Source of the DNA: Burkholderiales bacterium
GTDB lineage: Bacteria > Pseudomonadota > Gammaproteobacteria > Burkholderiales > Casimicrobiaceae
Length of the DNA stretch: 64,000 nt
Assembly: GCA_031277215.1 (NCBI GenBank)
Contig: JAITMR010000042.1
Coordinates: 1 to 64,000, forward strand
Direction: 5' to 3'
Part shown: one piece after another, positions 26,842-36,461 of the stretch
Layout of the letters: each line of letters starts with the position of its first letter
How positions within the stretch are numbered: the first letter of the stretch is position 1
Translations under genes and position numbers: made by a program
Notes under the pieces: generated by a model
Told to the model about the DNA's origin: nothing
The model's input: the letters and a program-made list of their open reading frames with translations, nothing else
The model's database searches: none

Positions 26842-28074
26842 ATGGCAAAAGAACATCAGGATTTGATCGTCGGACTCGACATCGGCACTTCGAAGACGAT
26901 GGCGATCGTGGCGGAAATGTCGCCGGATCAGGAAATTCGGGTGATCGGCTTCGGCATGCAGCCGTCGCGCGGTTTGAAAAAGGGCGCGGTGGTGAACATC
27001 GAAGCGACGATGGCGTCGATCCAGCGGGCGCTGGAGGAGGCCGAGTTGATGGCGAATTGCCACATCTCGGAGGTTTATACCGGAATTGCCGGCAACCATA
27101 TCCGCGGTCTCAACTCAGGCGGCACGGTGGCAATCAAAGAAAAAGAAGTGTCGCAGTCTGACATCGACCGAGCGCTGGAAACAGCGCGGGCAATTCCGAT
27201 TCCGAATGACCAGCAGATTCTGCACATTCTGCCGCAGGAGTTTCGTGTTGACGAACAAGACGACGTACACGTTCCGCTGGGGATGAGCGGCATACGGCTG
27301 GAGGTCAGGGTTCATGTGGTGACCGGCGCAGTGTCGGCGATAGAGAATGTCGTCAAATGTGTGCGCCGCTGCGGGCTGGAAGTACGCGACGTGTTTTTGC
27401 AGCCGCTGGCGGCGGCCACGGCAGTGTTGAACGACGACGAGAAAGAACTGGGCGTGTGCCTGGTCGATATCGGCGGCGGCACGACCGATCTTGCTGTCTT
27501 CACCGGCGGCGCCATCCGACACACGGCGGTGATCCCGATTGCTGGCGATCAGGTGACCAACGATATTGCGATGACCCTGCGCACACCGACCAAAGAAGCC
27601 GAGGACTTGAAGATTTTGCACGGCTGCGCACTGCGCCAGCTTGCCAACCAGAACGATTTTGTCGAAGTGCCGGGCGTATCGGGGCGCGAACCGCGCAAAC
27701 TGTCGCGGCACACACTGGCCGAAGTGATCGAGCCGCGGATCGAGGAATTGTATTCGCTGGTGCAGAGGGAACTGCGTCACTCCGGCTACGAGGAATTGAT
27801 CTCGTCGGGACTCGTATTGACCGGTGGCACTGCACAACTGGCGGGAATGGTCGAGCTGGGCGAGGAAGTTTTTCATTTGCCGGTGCGTATTGGCGTACCG
27901 ATGTACGAAGGGCCGTTGTCCGAGATCATTCGGAACCCGCGTTACGCGGCGGCAACGGGTCTGCTTTTCGCCGGACGCGAGCATTGGTTGCGCACTCAAG
28001 CTGCGCGAATTCAGACACATGGCCTTTTAGGCGGCTTACAAAAAGTGAAACAATGGTTCAAAGCGAACTTTTAG
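26842..28074 (+). CDS. ftsA: Cell division protein FtsA
   Basis: A 410-residue actin-like ATPase that anchors FtsZ to the membrane. The phosphate-1 loop is VGLDIGTSKTMAIV; the 1C domain follows (VVNIEATMASIQRALEEAE); phosphate-2 is VDIGGGTTDLAVF; adenosine site LVLTGGTAQLAGM; and the last residues (GLLGGLQKVKQWFKANF) form the amphipathic membrane-targeting helix. The ribosome site agggagaatc directly precedes ATG. ftsZ follows. Confidence 0.97.
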   Translation: MAKEHQDLIVGLDIGTSKTMAIVAEMSPDQEIRVIGFGMQPSRGLKKGAVVNIEATMASIQRALEEAELMANCHISEVYTGIAGNHIRGLNSGGTVAIKEKEVSQSDIDRALETARAIPIPNDQQILHILPQEFRVDEQDDVHVPLGMSGIRLEVRVHVVTGAVSAIENVVKCVRRCGLEVRDVFLQPLAAATAVLNDDEKELGVCLVDIGGGTTDLAVFTGGAIRHTAVIPIAGDQVTNDIAMTLRTPTKEAEDLKILHGCALRQLANQNDFVEVPGVSGREPRKLSRHTLAEVIEPRIEELYSLVQRELRHSGYEELISSGLVLTGGTAQLAGMVELGEEVFHLPVRIGVPMYEGPLSEIIRNPRYAAATGLLFAGREHWLRTQAARIQTHGLLGGLQKVKQWFKANF

Positions 28075-28191
28075 GTATTACAATGCGCACTGTGGAGAAT
28101 CGAAATGGACGATTTACTCAATCGGAAGTATCCGGATTTCGGAAATCAAAGTAGCCAAAAAACCAAAGGCAAAGCCAGACAGGAGAGCAAC

Positions 28192-29349
28192 ATGAACGCA
28201 AGTTTTGAATTGATTGAACAGGTTGTGGACGGTGCCGTGATCAAAGTGATTGGCGTCGGTGGTTGCGGCGGCAATGCGCTTGAGCACATGATGGCACGCG
28301 GACTTTCCGGTGTGGAATTCATCTGCGCGAACACCGATGCGCAAGCGCTGAAACGCTCCGGTGCGCCGATTCAACTGCAACTGGGCTCGACTCAGACCCG
28401 CGGTCTTGGCGCTGGTGCACGTCCCGAAATCGGTCGCAACGCGGCGCTGTCGGATCGTGACCGTCTCGTTGAACTGATCCGCGGCGCCGACATGCTGTTC
28501 ATCACGGCGGGCATGGGTGGCGGCACCGGCACCGGCGCTGCTCCGGTGATCGCTGACATCGCGAAGAGCATGGACATTCTGACGGTGGCGGTCGTGACCC
28601 GCCCGTTTTCGTTTGAAGGCAAACGCCTGAAGGTAGCGCAGCTCGGGATCGAGGAACTGACGCAGAAAGTCGATTCGCTGATTATCGTTCCCAACGACAA
28701 GTTGATGCAGGTGTTGGGTGATGACGTATCGGTGCTTGATGCGTATGCGGCGGCCAACGACGTGCTGCACGGCGCGGTGTCCGGTATTGCCGAAGTGATC
28801 AACAATCCGGGGCTCGTCAACGTTGACTTTGCCGACGTACGCACCGTGATGGGCGAAGTCGGGATGGCGATGATGGGGTCGGCTACCGCCCGCGATGTTG
28901 ACCGCGCTCGCGACGCAGCAGAGGCGGCGGTGAAAAGCCCGCTGCTCGAAGACGTGAACCTGATGGGTGCGCGTGGTGTACTGGTCAACATCACGGCATC
29001 GACCGGACTCAAGATGCGCGAGTACCACGACGTGATGAACGCCATCAAGGAATTCACGGCCGAGGACGCAATGGTGATTGTCGGCACGGTGATCGACGAT
29101 GCAATGGGCGACGATCTGCGGGTGACGATCATCGCCACCGGCTTGGGCAGCGCTGCCAGACAGCGTTCGCCGAAACTCGAAGTGGTCGAAACGGTGCTGG
29201 AGCGAACTGGCACCGACGGCGGCCCGGCCGTCGACGTGGTCGATTACGACCAGCCGACCGTAGCGCGTCGCCGAGTCGGAACGCCAGTGGGCGCTGCCAC
29301 ATTCGACGCCTCGGATATCCCGGCGTTTTTGCGCAAACAGGCGGATTGA
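28192..29349 (+). CDS. ftsZ: Cell division GTPase FtsZ
   Basis: A 385-residue tubulin-like GTPase that forms the Z ring. The nucleotide motifs are GVGGCGGNAL (21-30) and the tubulin signature GGGTGTG (109-115). The linker is short and the C-terminal peptide DIPAFLRKQAD, which binds FtsA and ZapD, is intact. The ATG at 28192 has caggagag ahead and gives the normal N-terminus. A second in-frame ATG at 28105, with tggag eight bases ahead, would add 29 polar residues; I chose the shorter form. It ends the dcw cluster. Confidence 0.96.
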   Translation: MNASFELIEQVVDGAVIKVIGVGGCGGNALEHMMARGLSGVEFICANTDAQALKRSGAPIQLQLGSTQTRGLGAGARPEIGRNAALSDRDRLVELIRGADMLFITAGMGGGTGTGAAPVIADIAKSMDILTVAVVTRPFSFEGKRLKVAQLGIEELTQKVDSLIIVPNDKLMQVLGDDVSVLDAYAAANDVLHGAVSGIAEVINNPGLVNVDFADVRTVMGEVGMAMMGSATARDVDRARDAAEAAVKSPLLEDVNLMGARGVLVNITASTGLKMREYHDVMNAIKEFTAEDAMVIVGTVIDDAMGDDLRVTIIATGLGSAARQRSPKLEVVETVLERTGTDGGPAVDVVDYDQPTVARRRVGTPVGAATFDASDIPAFLRKQAD

Positions 29350-29359
29350 TCTCGAAACA

Positions 29360-29481
29360 CCCTCCGCTTGCGGGTGGGAGAGGGAGGGGAGAGAGTTTTC
29401 TTTCTTCGCGGTTTCGCGAGAGATAAAGAAACTGTCGCTCTTCCCGATACCTTCTTCCCCAGTGGGAGAGGGGGCGGAGGG
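29360..29481. repeat. Palindromic REP-like element after ftsZ
   Basis: The outer arms CCCTCCGC (29360-29367) and GCGGAGGG (29474-29481) are inverted copies about 120 bases apart, each beside a GTGGGAGAGGG-type segment. The centre holds an imperfect hairpin (TCGCG 29406-29410 with CGCGA 29415-29419, extended by TTTCTTT/AAAGAAA). It probably ends or stabilises the ftsZ transcript. Whether it is repeated elsewhere in the genome cannot be seen here. Confidence 0.5.
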
Positions 29482-29641
29482 CAGAGTTGCAAGTTGTGTT
29501 GACCGATGTGACAAACCCTTGTGCCGCAAAGAGGCTTATGTGCTAACATCAACCGAAAAATAAGGCGGTTGATGCATTGAAGGAAAACAGGAAGCCGCGC
29601 TTGGGGCGAATCTCATTCACAAAGCCATTCAGACAGATCGT

Positions 29642-30556
29642 ATGCACCTGCAACGCACATTGAAAACGGCGGTGATGACTAAAGGAGCCGGATTGCACAC
29701 CGGTGCTCGCGTTGCGTTGACGTTGCGACCGGCGCCAGTCGATACCGGCATCGTTTTTCATCGTACCGATCTTCTGGGCAGCGCACCGATTCCGGCGCTG
29801 GCGCATCAGGTTGGCGATACCCGTTTGTCGACGTTGTTGCGCGTCGGCGATGCCAGCGTTTCCACGGTTGAACATTTGATGTCGGCGCTGGCTGGACTGG
29901 GGATCGACAACTTGCATGTCGATGTGGCGGGGCCGGAGCTTCCGATCATGGACGGCAGCGCCGGACCGTTCATTTTTCTGTTGCAATCGGCGGGTATTGA
30001 AGAACAAACGGCGCCGAAGAAGTTTTATAAGGTGATGACGCCGCTTGAGGTGTCCGACGGCGACAAGTGGGCGCGTTTCACACCGCACGACGGTTTCCGG
30101 CTTGATTTCACGATTGATTTTTCTCATCCGGCGTTCGGCCAGGAAAACCGGCGGGTGGTGCTTGATTTCGCTGAGGACGCTTACATCAAAGATATTGCGC
30201 GGGCGCGAACGTTTGGTTTCATGCAGGACGTGGAAACGATGCGATCGATGGGGCTGGCGCTGGGCGGCAGTTTGCACAACGCGGTGGTACTCGATGAAGT
30301 CAGTGTGCTGAACAGCGGTGGCTTGCGTTACGAAAACGAACCGGCCAAACATAAAGTGCTGGACGCGATCGGGGATTTGTACCTGCTTGGGCATCCAGTG
30401 ATCGGCCAATATACGGCGTACAAGTCCGGACATGCACTGAACAATGCGCTGGTACGAGAGTTGATCGAGCGTGAGGACACGCGCGAAATAGTCAGCTTTC
30501 GCGCCGAAGAAGAAGTTCCAGCGGCGTTTCAGTGTTGGCGCTTGCAGCACGCCTGA
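29642..30556 (+). CDS. lpxC: UDP-3-O-acyl-N-acetylglucosamine deacetylase LpxC
   Basis: A 304-residue zinc amidase that performs the committed step of lipid A synthesis. Motifs seen: [15 protein letters not shown] at the N-terminus, [18 protein letters not shown] with a zinc histidine, [20 protein letters not shown], and [18 protein letters not shown] with the second zinc histidine and aspartate. GHALNN near the end holds the catalytic-region histidine. Length is as expected. The ribosome site is weak. Its position after ftsZ is the usual one in proteobacteria. Confidence 0.97.
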   Translation: MHLQRTLKTAVMTKGAGLHTGARVALTLRPAPVDTGIVFHRTDLLGSAPIPALAHQVGDTRLSTLLRVGDASVSTVEHLMSALAGLGIDNLHVDVAGPELPIMDGSAGPFIFLLQSAGIEEQTAPKKFYKVMTPLEVSDGDKWARFTPHDGFRLDFTIDFSHPAFGQENRRVVLDFAEDAYIKDIARARTFGFMQDVETMRSMGLALGGSLHNAVVLDEVSVLNSGGLRYENEPAKHKVLDAIGDLYLLGHPVIGQYTAYKSGHALNNALVRELIEREDTREIVSFRAEEEVPAAFQCWRLQHA

Positions 30557-30595
30557 CAACCGATACAGGCAGCGAGCAACTCAGGGAGGCGGAAA

Positions 30596-30781
30596 ATGAT
30601 TTTGGTGCGCTTGCTGCTGTTTCTTGGGCTGGCCGTTATTCTGATAGCATTTGCCGCCTTTTTGATTACTAAAGACCGCCGCTATTTGCGTTTTATCGCG
30701 CAGGTGTTGATGTATGCAGGCGTGTTTTTTGTCGGGGTGATGCTGTTTTACGCGTTCGAACGGCTTATCCTGATAGCCTGA
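30596..30781 (+). CDS. Small two-segment membrane protein
   Basis: A 61-residue protein with two hydrophobic segments (residues 4-24 and 38-56) joined by the basic turn TKDRRYLRF. Function unknown. The ribosome site is strong (cagggaggcgg) and the codon pattern matches its neighbours, so it is a real gene. It lies 39 bases after lpxC and is probably cotranscribed. A small membrane protein near lpxC is, as far as I recall, common in betaproteobacteria. Confidence 0.75.
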   Translation: MILVRLLLFLGLAVILIAFAAFLITKDRRYLRFIAQVLMYAGVFFVGVMLFYAFERLILIA

Positions 30782-30828
30782 TGTGGCGAAAAAATCTCCT
30801 AAAAGCAGTCAATATCACTCATTTTCTC

Positions 30829-31263
30829 TTATTTGCGCTTCATCAAGCGAGAAACAGCGTCTTTCAGTGGGCAATCCGGTAAGCTACGAGTCAGTGTTTG
30901 TAGCGGTGCTGTCGCAGGTGGTGGGCGGCGTGGAGGCGGCGCAGAGGCGATCATAAAGGCTGCCAGAGGTTGCACACGAACAAGAATTGCATTAAATTCA
31001 CGGGAGTGCGAAGCCAACGCCGTCAGCAGTTCGGGGATTTGCTGGCGTACAGTGGTTGCCAAGGCACCGGAGGGGACGGTCAGTTCCAATTGCCTGCCTC
31101 TCACGTCGGTGACGCGAACTTGACCAGCGACCAACCGCGGCAGGTGGGCGCGAACAATACGGGTGAGCGCGGTTTCCAGTTGGTGGCGGCGCAGCCAGAC
31201 GGCAAGGCTAGGCTCGGTCTCAATCACGCGGGCCAACGGGTTGAAGGATTGGGTGGGGGGCAT
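30829..31263 (-). CDS. dciA: DciA-like (DUF721) replicative helicase loader
   Basis: A 144-residue protein with the DUF721 fold in its first 100 residues (LARVIETEPSLAVWLRRHQ ... VRVTDVRGRQLELTVPSGALATTVRQQIPELL). Family members interact with DnaB helicase and help initiate replication where DnaC is missing. The C-terminal tail is proline-rich (ASAPPPRRPPPA). The internal ATG at 31263 is preferred: the longer start at 31320 would overlap the start codon of the divergent peptidase and leave no room for promoters. Stretch of 47 bases separates its end from the small membrane protein. Confidence 0.75.
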   Translation of the reverse strand: MPPTQSFNPLARVIETEPSLAVWLRRHQLETALTRIVRAHLPRLVAGQVRVTDVRGRQLELTVPSGALATTVRQQIPELLTALASHSREFNAILVRVQPLAAFMIASAPPPRRPPPATAPLQTLTRSLPDCPLKDAVSRLMKRK

Positions 31264-31319
31264 ACGTTGCGTATTCGCTTCGGCGCTGTTGAAATGATAA
31301 GAAATGGAAGGATACTCCA

Positions 31320-32252
31320 TTGAACATTCTCGTGGTTAGTTCTGATGTATCAAAGCCGGTGCGCACGATCGCCTTGAACTGGAAGCGCACAATGCTGGCC
31401 GTGGCAGCGGCGTTAATGTTGTTCGTGTTGTGTTCGGTAATTTTCAATTATGTCGTACTGAGATGGGCGGCCGCAACAGAGCATCCGCTGTTGCAGAAAA
31501 TTGTGCTGGCCGATCAGCGCGCCGAGGCGTCGCGGACGCAAGAAAAATTGCAGGGACATCTTTCAGCGATGGCGGTGCGTCTGGGCGAATTGCAGGCGCA
31601 GACGGAGCGGCTTGACGCATTGAGTACGCGGTTGGCGAAGACGGTCGGCCTGGCGGCCAAGGAAATGCCGCTCGCCGAAGCCGGTCAGGGCGGTGCCGAA
31701 TCGGCATTGCCTACGCGGTCGTTTAATGCTGCGGAGTTGGGAACGCTGATCGACGGACTGACGCAGGAAATCACGGTGCAAAGCGATCGGCTGAATATAC
31801 TCGAAGGGTTGCTGGTCGAGGATTCGGCCAACCGCCGTTTTTTGCCGTCGCTTTTACCAGTGGATACAAGTTGGCGCTCATCGGATTACGGCTACCGGAT
31901 CGACCCGTTTACCGGAATGAGAGCGTTTCACGAGGGCATCGATTTTTCGGCGTTGCCGGGAACGCCGGTCGTAGCGGCCGCTTCGGGGAAAGTGATCAAC
32001 GCGGAGACGCACTCGCAATATGGTAAACTCGTCGAGATTGACCACGGCAATGGTTTGGTCACACGCTATGCGCACAATTCGGAACTGCTGGTGAACAAAG
32101 GCGATCTGGTCGTACGTGGACAGGCGGTTGCAACCGTCGGTTCGACAGGCCGGTCAACGGGGCCGCATCTGCACTTTGAGGTTCGTTTGAATGGTGTGAC
32201 GCAGAACCCGGCACGCTTTTTAAAGACAACGGGCAAATCCCCGGTTTTATAA
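31320..32252 (+). CDS. M23 family metallopeptidase (LytM domain)
   Basis: A 310-residue membrane-anchored peptidase or divisome activator. Residues 23-47 are a membrane segment, followed by a coiled coil (about 60-110) and the C-terminal LytM domain. Zinc ligands are seen as HxxxD (FHEGIDFSA) and HxH (GPHLHFEV), so it should be catalytically active on peptidoglycan cross-links. The start is TTG at 31320, supported by ggaagga seven bases ahead. It sits between divergent dciA and secA and ends at a hairpin terminator. Confidence 0.9.
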   Translation: MNILVVSSDVSKPVRTIALNWKRTMLAVAAALMLFVLCSVIFNYVVLRWAAATEHPLLQKIVLADQRAEASRTQEKLQGHLSAMAVRLGELQAQTERLDALSTRLAKTVGLAAKEMPLAEAGQGGAESALPTRSFNAAELGTLIDGLTQEITVQSDRLNILEGLLVEDSANRRFLPSLLPVDTSWRSSDYGYRIDPFTGMRAFHEGIDFSALPGTPVVAAASGKVINAETHSQYGKLVEIDHGNGLVTRYAHNSELLVNKGDLVVRGQAVATVGSTGRSTGPHLHFEVRLNGVTQNPARFLKTTGKSPVL

Positions 32253-32279
32253 GAGCTTGTATGGCGTAAAGAATGGACG

Positions 32280-32312
32280 AGGGGTGAGCAATCTCACCCC
32301 TTCACTTTTTCA
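32280..32312 (+). terminator. Intrinsic terminator after the M23 peptidase
   Basis: An eight-base-pair stem GGGGTGAG (32281-32288) and CTCACCCC (32293-32300) with loop CAAT is flanked by an A:T pair and followed by ttcacttttt. It lies only about 40 bases before the secA start. Confidence 0.75.
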
Positions 32313-32342
32313 GGCATCAGAAATTTTCAGATTTTTTCCACT

Positions 32343-35057
32343 ATGATCGCGATCAGCAATCTTCTTACCCGAGTCTTCGGCAGCCGCAATGAGCGCTTGT
32401 TAAAACAATACCAGGGAGCGGTGCGACGTATCAACGCGCTGGAACCGGCGATGGCGGCGTTGTCCGACGACGAATTGCGTGACAAAACGGCTGTTTTCAA
32501 AGAACGGGTGGCAAACGGCGAAAGCCTGGAAGCCGTGCTGCCGGAAGCTTTTGCGGTGGTGCGCGAAGCGGCCAAGCGGGTACTCAACATGCGGCATTTC
32601 GATGTGCAGTTGATCGGCGGTATGGCGCTGCACAACGGCAAGATCGCTGAAATGCGTACTGGCGAAGGCAAGACGCTGGTTGCAACGCTGCCGGTTTACC
32701 TCAACGCGCTGACCGGCGAAGGGGTGCATGTGATCACTGTCAACGATTATCTGGCGCAGCGCGACGCCGACTGGATGGGGCGGATTTATAAATTCCTCGG
32801 GATGACTGTCGGCGTCAACCTGTCGCAGATGCCGCACGACCGGAAACAGGAAGCTTACGCTGCCGATGTTACCTACGGAACCAACAACGAATATGGTTTC
32901 GATTATTTGCGCGACAACATGGAGATGAGTGCCGACAGCCGCGTTCAACGCAGACTGAAATTTGCGGTGGTTGACGAAGTGGACTCGATCTTGATTGACG
33001 AGGCGCGTACGCCGCTGATTATTTCCGGGCAGGCCGACGACAATATCGATATGTATTACAGGCTCGATGCGGTTGCGCCGAAGATGGTGCGCCAGCAGGA
33101 AGAAAAAGGCCCCGGCGATTATTGGGTCGATGAAAAAGGCCGTCAGGTGTCGTTATCGGAAGAAGGGCACGAACACGCTGAACTGTTGCTCGCCGAAGCG
33201 GGATTGATTCCTGAGGGCAGCAGTCTGTACGACAGCGGTAACATCTCGTTGATGCACCATCTGTACGCGGCGTTGCGTGCACACTCGTTGTTTCTTCGCG
33301 ATCAACATTACGTCGTCCAGAATGGCGAAGTGATTATTGTCGATGAGTTTACCGGGCGGTTAATGCCGGGTCGCCGCTGGTCGGAGGGTTTGCATCAGGC
33401 GGTGGAAGCCAAAGAAGGCGTGCAGATTCAACGTGAAAACCAGACGTTGGCATCGATCACGTTCCAAAATTATTTCCGGATGTACGAAAAACTGGCGGGG
33501 ATGACCGGTACGGCCGATACCGAAGCGTTTGAGTTTCAGTCAATTTACGGCCTGGAAACGGTGATCATCCCGACAAACTTGCCGATGATCCGCAAAGACA
33601 TGAACGACCTGGTGTTTCGGACATTTCAGGAAAAAGTCGATGCGGTTATTGCCGATATCAAGGACTGTTATTCGCGCGGCCAACCGGTGCTGGTAGGAAC
33701 CACGTCGATTGAAAATTCGGAAATGTTGTCGAAATACCTCGACGAAGAAAAACTGCCGCATCAAGTGTTGAATGCCAAACACCATGCGCGCGAAGCCGAA
33801 ATCGTCGCGCAGGCCGGTCGTGAAAAAGCGATCACCATCGCCACCAACATGGCGGGGCGCGGAACCGATATCGTGTTGGGCGGCGCTTTCGAACCGCAGA
33901 TATTGAAAATTCGTGAAGACGAAAAGCTGAACGAGGCGCAGAAGGAAAAAGAGATTGAAGCGTTGCGTGCCGACTGGCAAGAGCGCCACGACAAAGTGGT
34001 GTCGGTCGGCGGGCTGCACATCATCGGCACCGAGCGGCACGAATCGCGGCGGATCGACAACCAGTTGCGCGGCCGTTCCGGTCGTCAGGGCGACCCGGGC
34101 TCGTCGCGTTTTTATTTGTCGCTTGAAGATCCGTTGTTGCGCATTTTCGGTGGTGAACGACTCGGCAATATCATGCAGCGGATGAAGATGCCGTCTGGTG
34201 AACCGATCGAGCATCCGATCATCAACCGTTCAATTGAAAAAGCGCAGCACCGTGTTGAAGTGCGCAACTTCGATATCCGTAAACAATTGCTCGAATTTGA
34301 CGACGTGGCCAACGATCAACGTCGTGTGATTTATCAGCAGCGCAACGAATTGCTGGAAGCTGAAAACATCTCCGACACCATCGACAGTATGGTTCGTGAT
34401 GAAATCGGTGTGCTGATGCAGCGTTACATTCCGCTGGAGTCTGTGGAAGAGCATTGGGACGTGTCCGGACTGGAAGCGGCGTTGGTATCCGAATACCAGT
34501 TGCGGGTTGATATTTCCAGTTGGCTCAAGGAAAAGTCAGACCACGGTGAAGACGAATTGCGCGATTACCTGGCCGAACTGGCGCTGCAACAATGGGCGTT
34601 GCACGCCGAAGCCGTGGGTGCGCCAGTGATGCGGCAATTCGAAAGCAGTCTCATGTTGTCGATGATTGATCAACACTGGCGCGAACATCTGGCGTCGCTC
34701 GACCACCTGCGGCAGGGGATCGGCTTGCGCGGCTATGCGCAGAAGAACCCGAAGCAGGAATACAAGCGCGAGGCATTTGTGCTGTTTTCGTTGATGCTCG
34801 ACCGGATCAAGCACGACGTGGTGCGAATCCTGTTGACGGTGCAGGTTCGTTCGCCGCAGGACGTTGAAAACGTCGAAGAGCAGACGCCGCATGTATCGAA
34901 CGTGCGCTACCAGCATGCCGATTACGATGAAGCGTTGGCGGCGGAACCTGAGGGGCCAGCGATTCCGTTTGTGCGTTCCGGCGAAAAGGTGGGGCGCAAC
35001 GATCCCTGCCCATGCGGTTCCGGGAAAAAGTACAAGCAGTGCCACGGTAGGTTGTAA
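32343..35057 (+). CDS. secA: Preprotein translocase ATPase SecA
   Basis: A 904-residue motor that drives proteins through SecYEG. The DEAD motor reads [20 protein letters not shown] (Walker A) and [16 protein letters not shown] (Walker B). The second motor domain has [15 protein letters not shown] and [20 protein letters not shown]. The zinc-binding tail [14 protein letters not shown] that contacts SecB and phospholipid is present. No SecM-like upstream gene is visible; a terminator hairpin lies about 40 bases ahead. The ribosome site is poor. Confidence 0.98.
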   Translation: MIAISNLLTRVFGSRNERLLKQYQGAVRRINALEPAMAALSDDELRDKTAVFKERVANGESLEAVLPEAFAVVREAAKRVLNMRHFDVQLIGGMALHNGKIAEMRTGEGKTLVATLPVYLNALTGEGVHVITVNDYLAQRDADWMGRIYKFLGMTVGVNLSQMPHDRKQEAYAADVTYGTNNEYGFDYLRDNMEMSADSRVQRRLKFAVVDEVDSILIDEARTPLIISGQADDNIDMYYRLDAVAPKMVRQQEEKGPGDYWVDEKGRQVSLSEEGHEHAELLLAEAGLIPEGSSLYDSGNISLMHHLYAALRAHSLFLRDQHYVVQNGEVIIVDEFTGRLMPGRRWSEGLHQAVEAKEGVQIQRENQTLASITFQNYFRMYEKLAGMTGTADTEAFEFQSIYGLETVIIPTNLPMIRKDMNDLVFRTFQEKVDAVIADIKDCYSRGQPVLVGTTSIENSEMLSKYLDEEKLPHQVLNAKHHAREAEIVAQAGREKAITIATNMAGRGTDIVLGGAFEPQILKIREDEKLNEAQKEKEIEALRADWQERHDKVVSVGGLHIIGTERHESRRIDNQLRGRSGRQGDPGSSRFYLSLEDPLLRIFGGERLGNIMQRMKMPSGEPIEHPIINRSIEKAQHRVEVRNFDIRKQLLEFDDVANDQRRVIYQQRNELLEAENISDTIDSMVRDEIGVLMQRYIPLESVEEHWDVSGLEAALVSEYQLRVDISSWLKEKSDHGEDELRDYLAELALQQWALHAEAVGAPVMRQFESSLMLSMIDQHWREHLASLDHLRQGIGLRGYAQKNPKQEYKREAFVLFSLMLDRIKHDVVRILLTVQVRSPQDVENVEEQTPHVSNVRYQHADYDEALAAEPEGPAIPFVRSGEKVGRNDPCPCGSGKKYKQCHGRL

Positions 35058-35105
35058 TCGAGTTTTAGGAAAAACCGTTCTCAAAACAACGTCGAGGAGA
35101 GCACC

Positions 35106-36368
35106 GTGCCGGTTTGTTATACCCCTTCAACAGATGGCGATCTGCTTCCGGTTCCCGGTGTTCGTTTGGGCGCCGTTGCGGCGCGGATCAAGAACTGGCA
35201 GCGGAACGATGTGCTGGTGATTGAATGTGCGGCGGGAACAACGGCGGCGGCAGTATTTACGCAAAACCGATTTTGCGCGGCGCCGGTGTTGGTCGATCGT
35301 GAGCATCTGGCTTGGCAACATCAGCACGGAAAATCGTTAAGAGCGATTGTTGTCAACGCCGGCAACGCCAATGCTGGAACCGGCGCTTTGGGTTTGGACG
35401 ATGCGCGTCGCACGTGCCGTGAGACGGCAGCGTTGCTGGGGTGCGCGTTGGAAGAAGTGATGGTGTGTTCGACCGGTGTGATCATGGAACCGCTGCCGAT
35501 CGACAGATTGTTGGCAGGCTTACCGGAAGCATTCCGGCGCTGCGGCGAGGAAGACGGTGCCAGTGCGGCAGCTTGGTTAACGGCGGCGCAAGCGATCATG
35601 ACAACCGATACCGTTCACAAAGCGGCCTCGGCGCAAGTGGTGATCGACGGTGTGCAGATCACCGTCACCGGAATCGCCAAAGGAGCGGGGATGATTCACC
35701 CGAACATGGCGACGATGCTGGGATTCATCGCGACCGACATGCCGATAGCGCCATCGGTGTGGCAATCATTATTGCGCGAAGTGGCCGATGGTTCATTTAA
35801 TGCCGTGACCATTGATGGTGATACTTCGACAAACGATACATTGATTGGCATTGCAACGGGACAAGCGAACGTTTCGCCGATAACAATGAGCGATGACGTA
35901 CGTTTGCCTGCGTTCAAAAAAGCAGTGCTTGAAGTAGCAGTACGTTTGGCGCAAGCCATTGTGCGCGACGGCGAAGGCGCGACCAAGTTCATCGCGATTC
36001 AGGTTGAGGGTGGGAGCAATGCCGAAGAATGCCGCCAGGTGGCGTTGAAGGTGGCGCATTCGCCGCTGGTGAAGACGGCGTTTTTTGCATCGGATCCCAA
36101 CTTGGGGCGTATCGTTTGCGCTATCGGCAATGCAGCGCCGCCGGAACTCGACACGTCGCGTGTCCGGTTGTGGCTCGACGACGTAGCTGTGATTGTCGAT
36201 GGTGGGCGGGCATCGAGTTATACGGAAGAAGCGGGGCAGCGGGTTATGAACCAAGCGGAAATCACGGTGCGGGTTGATCTTGGGTTGGGCGGCAACGCTG
36301 CAGCAACGGTGTGGACATGTGATTTGTCGCATGATTACGTGTCGATTAACGCCGACTACCGGAGCTGA
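35106..36368 (+). CDS. argJ: Bifunctional ornithine acetyltransferase / N-acetylglutamate synthase ArgJ
   Basis: A 420-residue enzyme of the cyclic arginine pathway. It transfers the acetyl group from N-acetylornithine to glutamate. The self-cleavage site before the nucleophilic threonine lies in [15 protein letters not shown] sequence; the motif [20 protein letters not shown] follows in two parts, and DGEGATKFI is near the C-terminal half. It starts with GTG at 35106, backed by gaggaga six bases ahead. It is 48 bases downstream of secA. Confidence 0.94.
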   Translation: MPVCYTPSTDGDLLPVPGVRLGAVAARIKNWQRNDVLVIECAAGTTAAAVFTQNRFCAAPVLVDREHLAWQHQHGKSLRAIVVNAGNANAGTGALGLDDARRTCRETAALLGCALEEVMVCSTGVIMEPLPIDRLLAGLPEAFRRCGEEDGASAAAWLTAAQAIMTTDTVHKAASAQVVIDGVQITVTGIAKGAGMIHPNMATMLGFIATDMPIAPSVWQSLLREVADGSFNAVTIDGDTSTNDTLIGIATGQANVSPITMSDDVRLPAFKKAVLEVAVRLAQAIVRDGEGATKFIAIQVEGGSNAEECRQVALKVAHSPLVKTAFFASDPNLGRIVCAIGNAAPPELDTSRVRLWLDDVAVIVDGGRASSYTEEAGQRVMNQAEITVRVDLGLGGNAAATVWTCDLSHDYVSINADYRS

Positions 36369-36377
36369 AAAAAACAA

Positions 36378-36412
36378 GCATGAACCACGAAAAACACGAA
36401 AGTCACAAAAAA
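36378..36412 (+). repeat. CACGAAA-type short repeat between argJ and the DUF815 gene
   Basis: The stretch holds ccacgaaaaacacgaaagtcac, that is two CACGAAA copies in near-tandem followed by a decayed third (written here in pieces only). This pattern resembles short AT-rich dispersed repeats common between genes in many proteobacteria. No function is evident. Confidence 0.4.
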
Positions 36413-36461
36413 GTAAAACCGTTTTTTCTATACGTTCTTTGCGGTTAAGATAGTAAAAACG

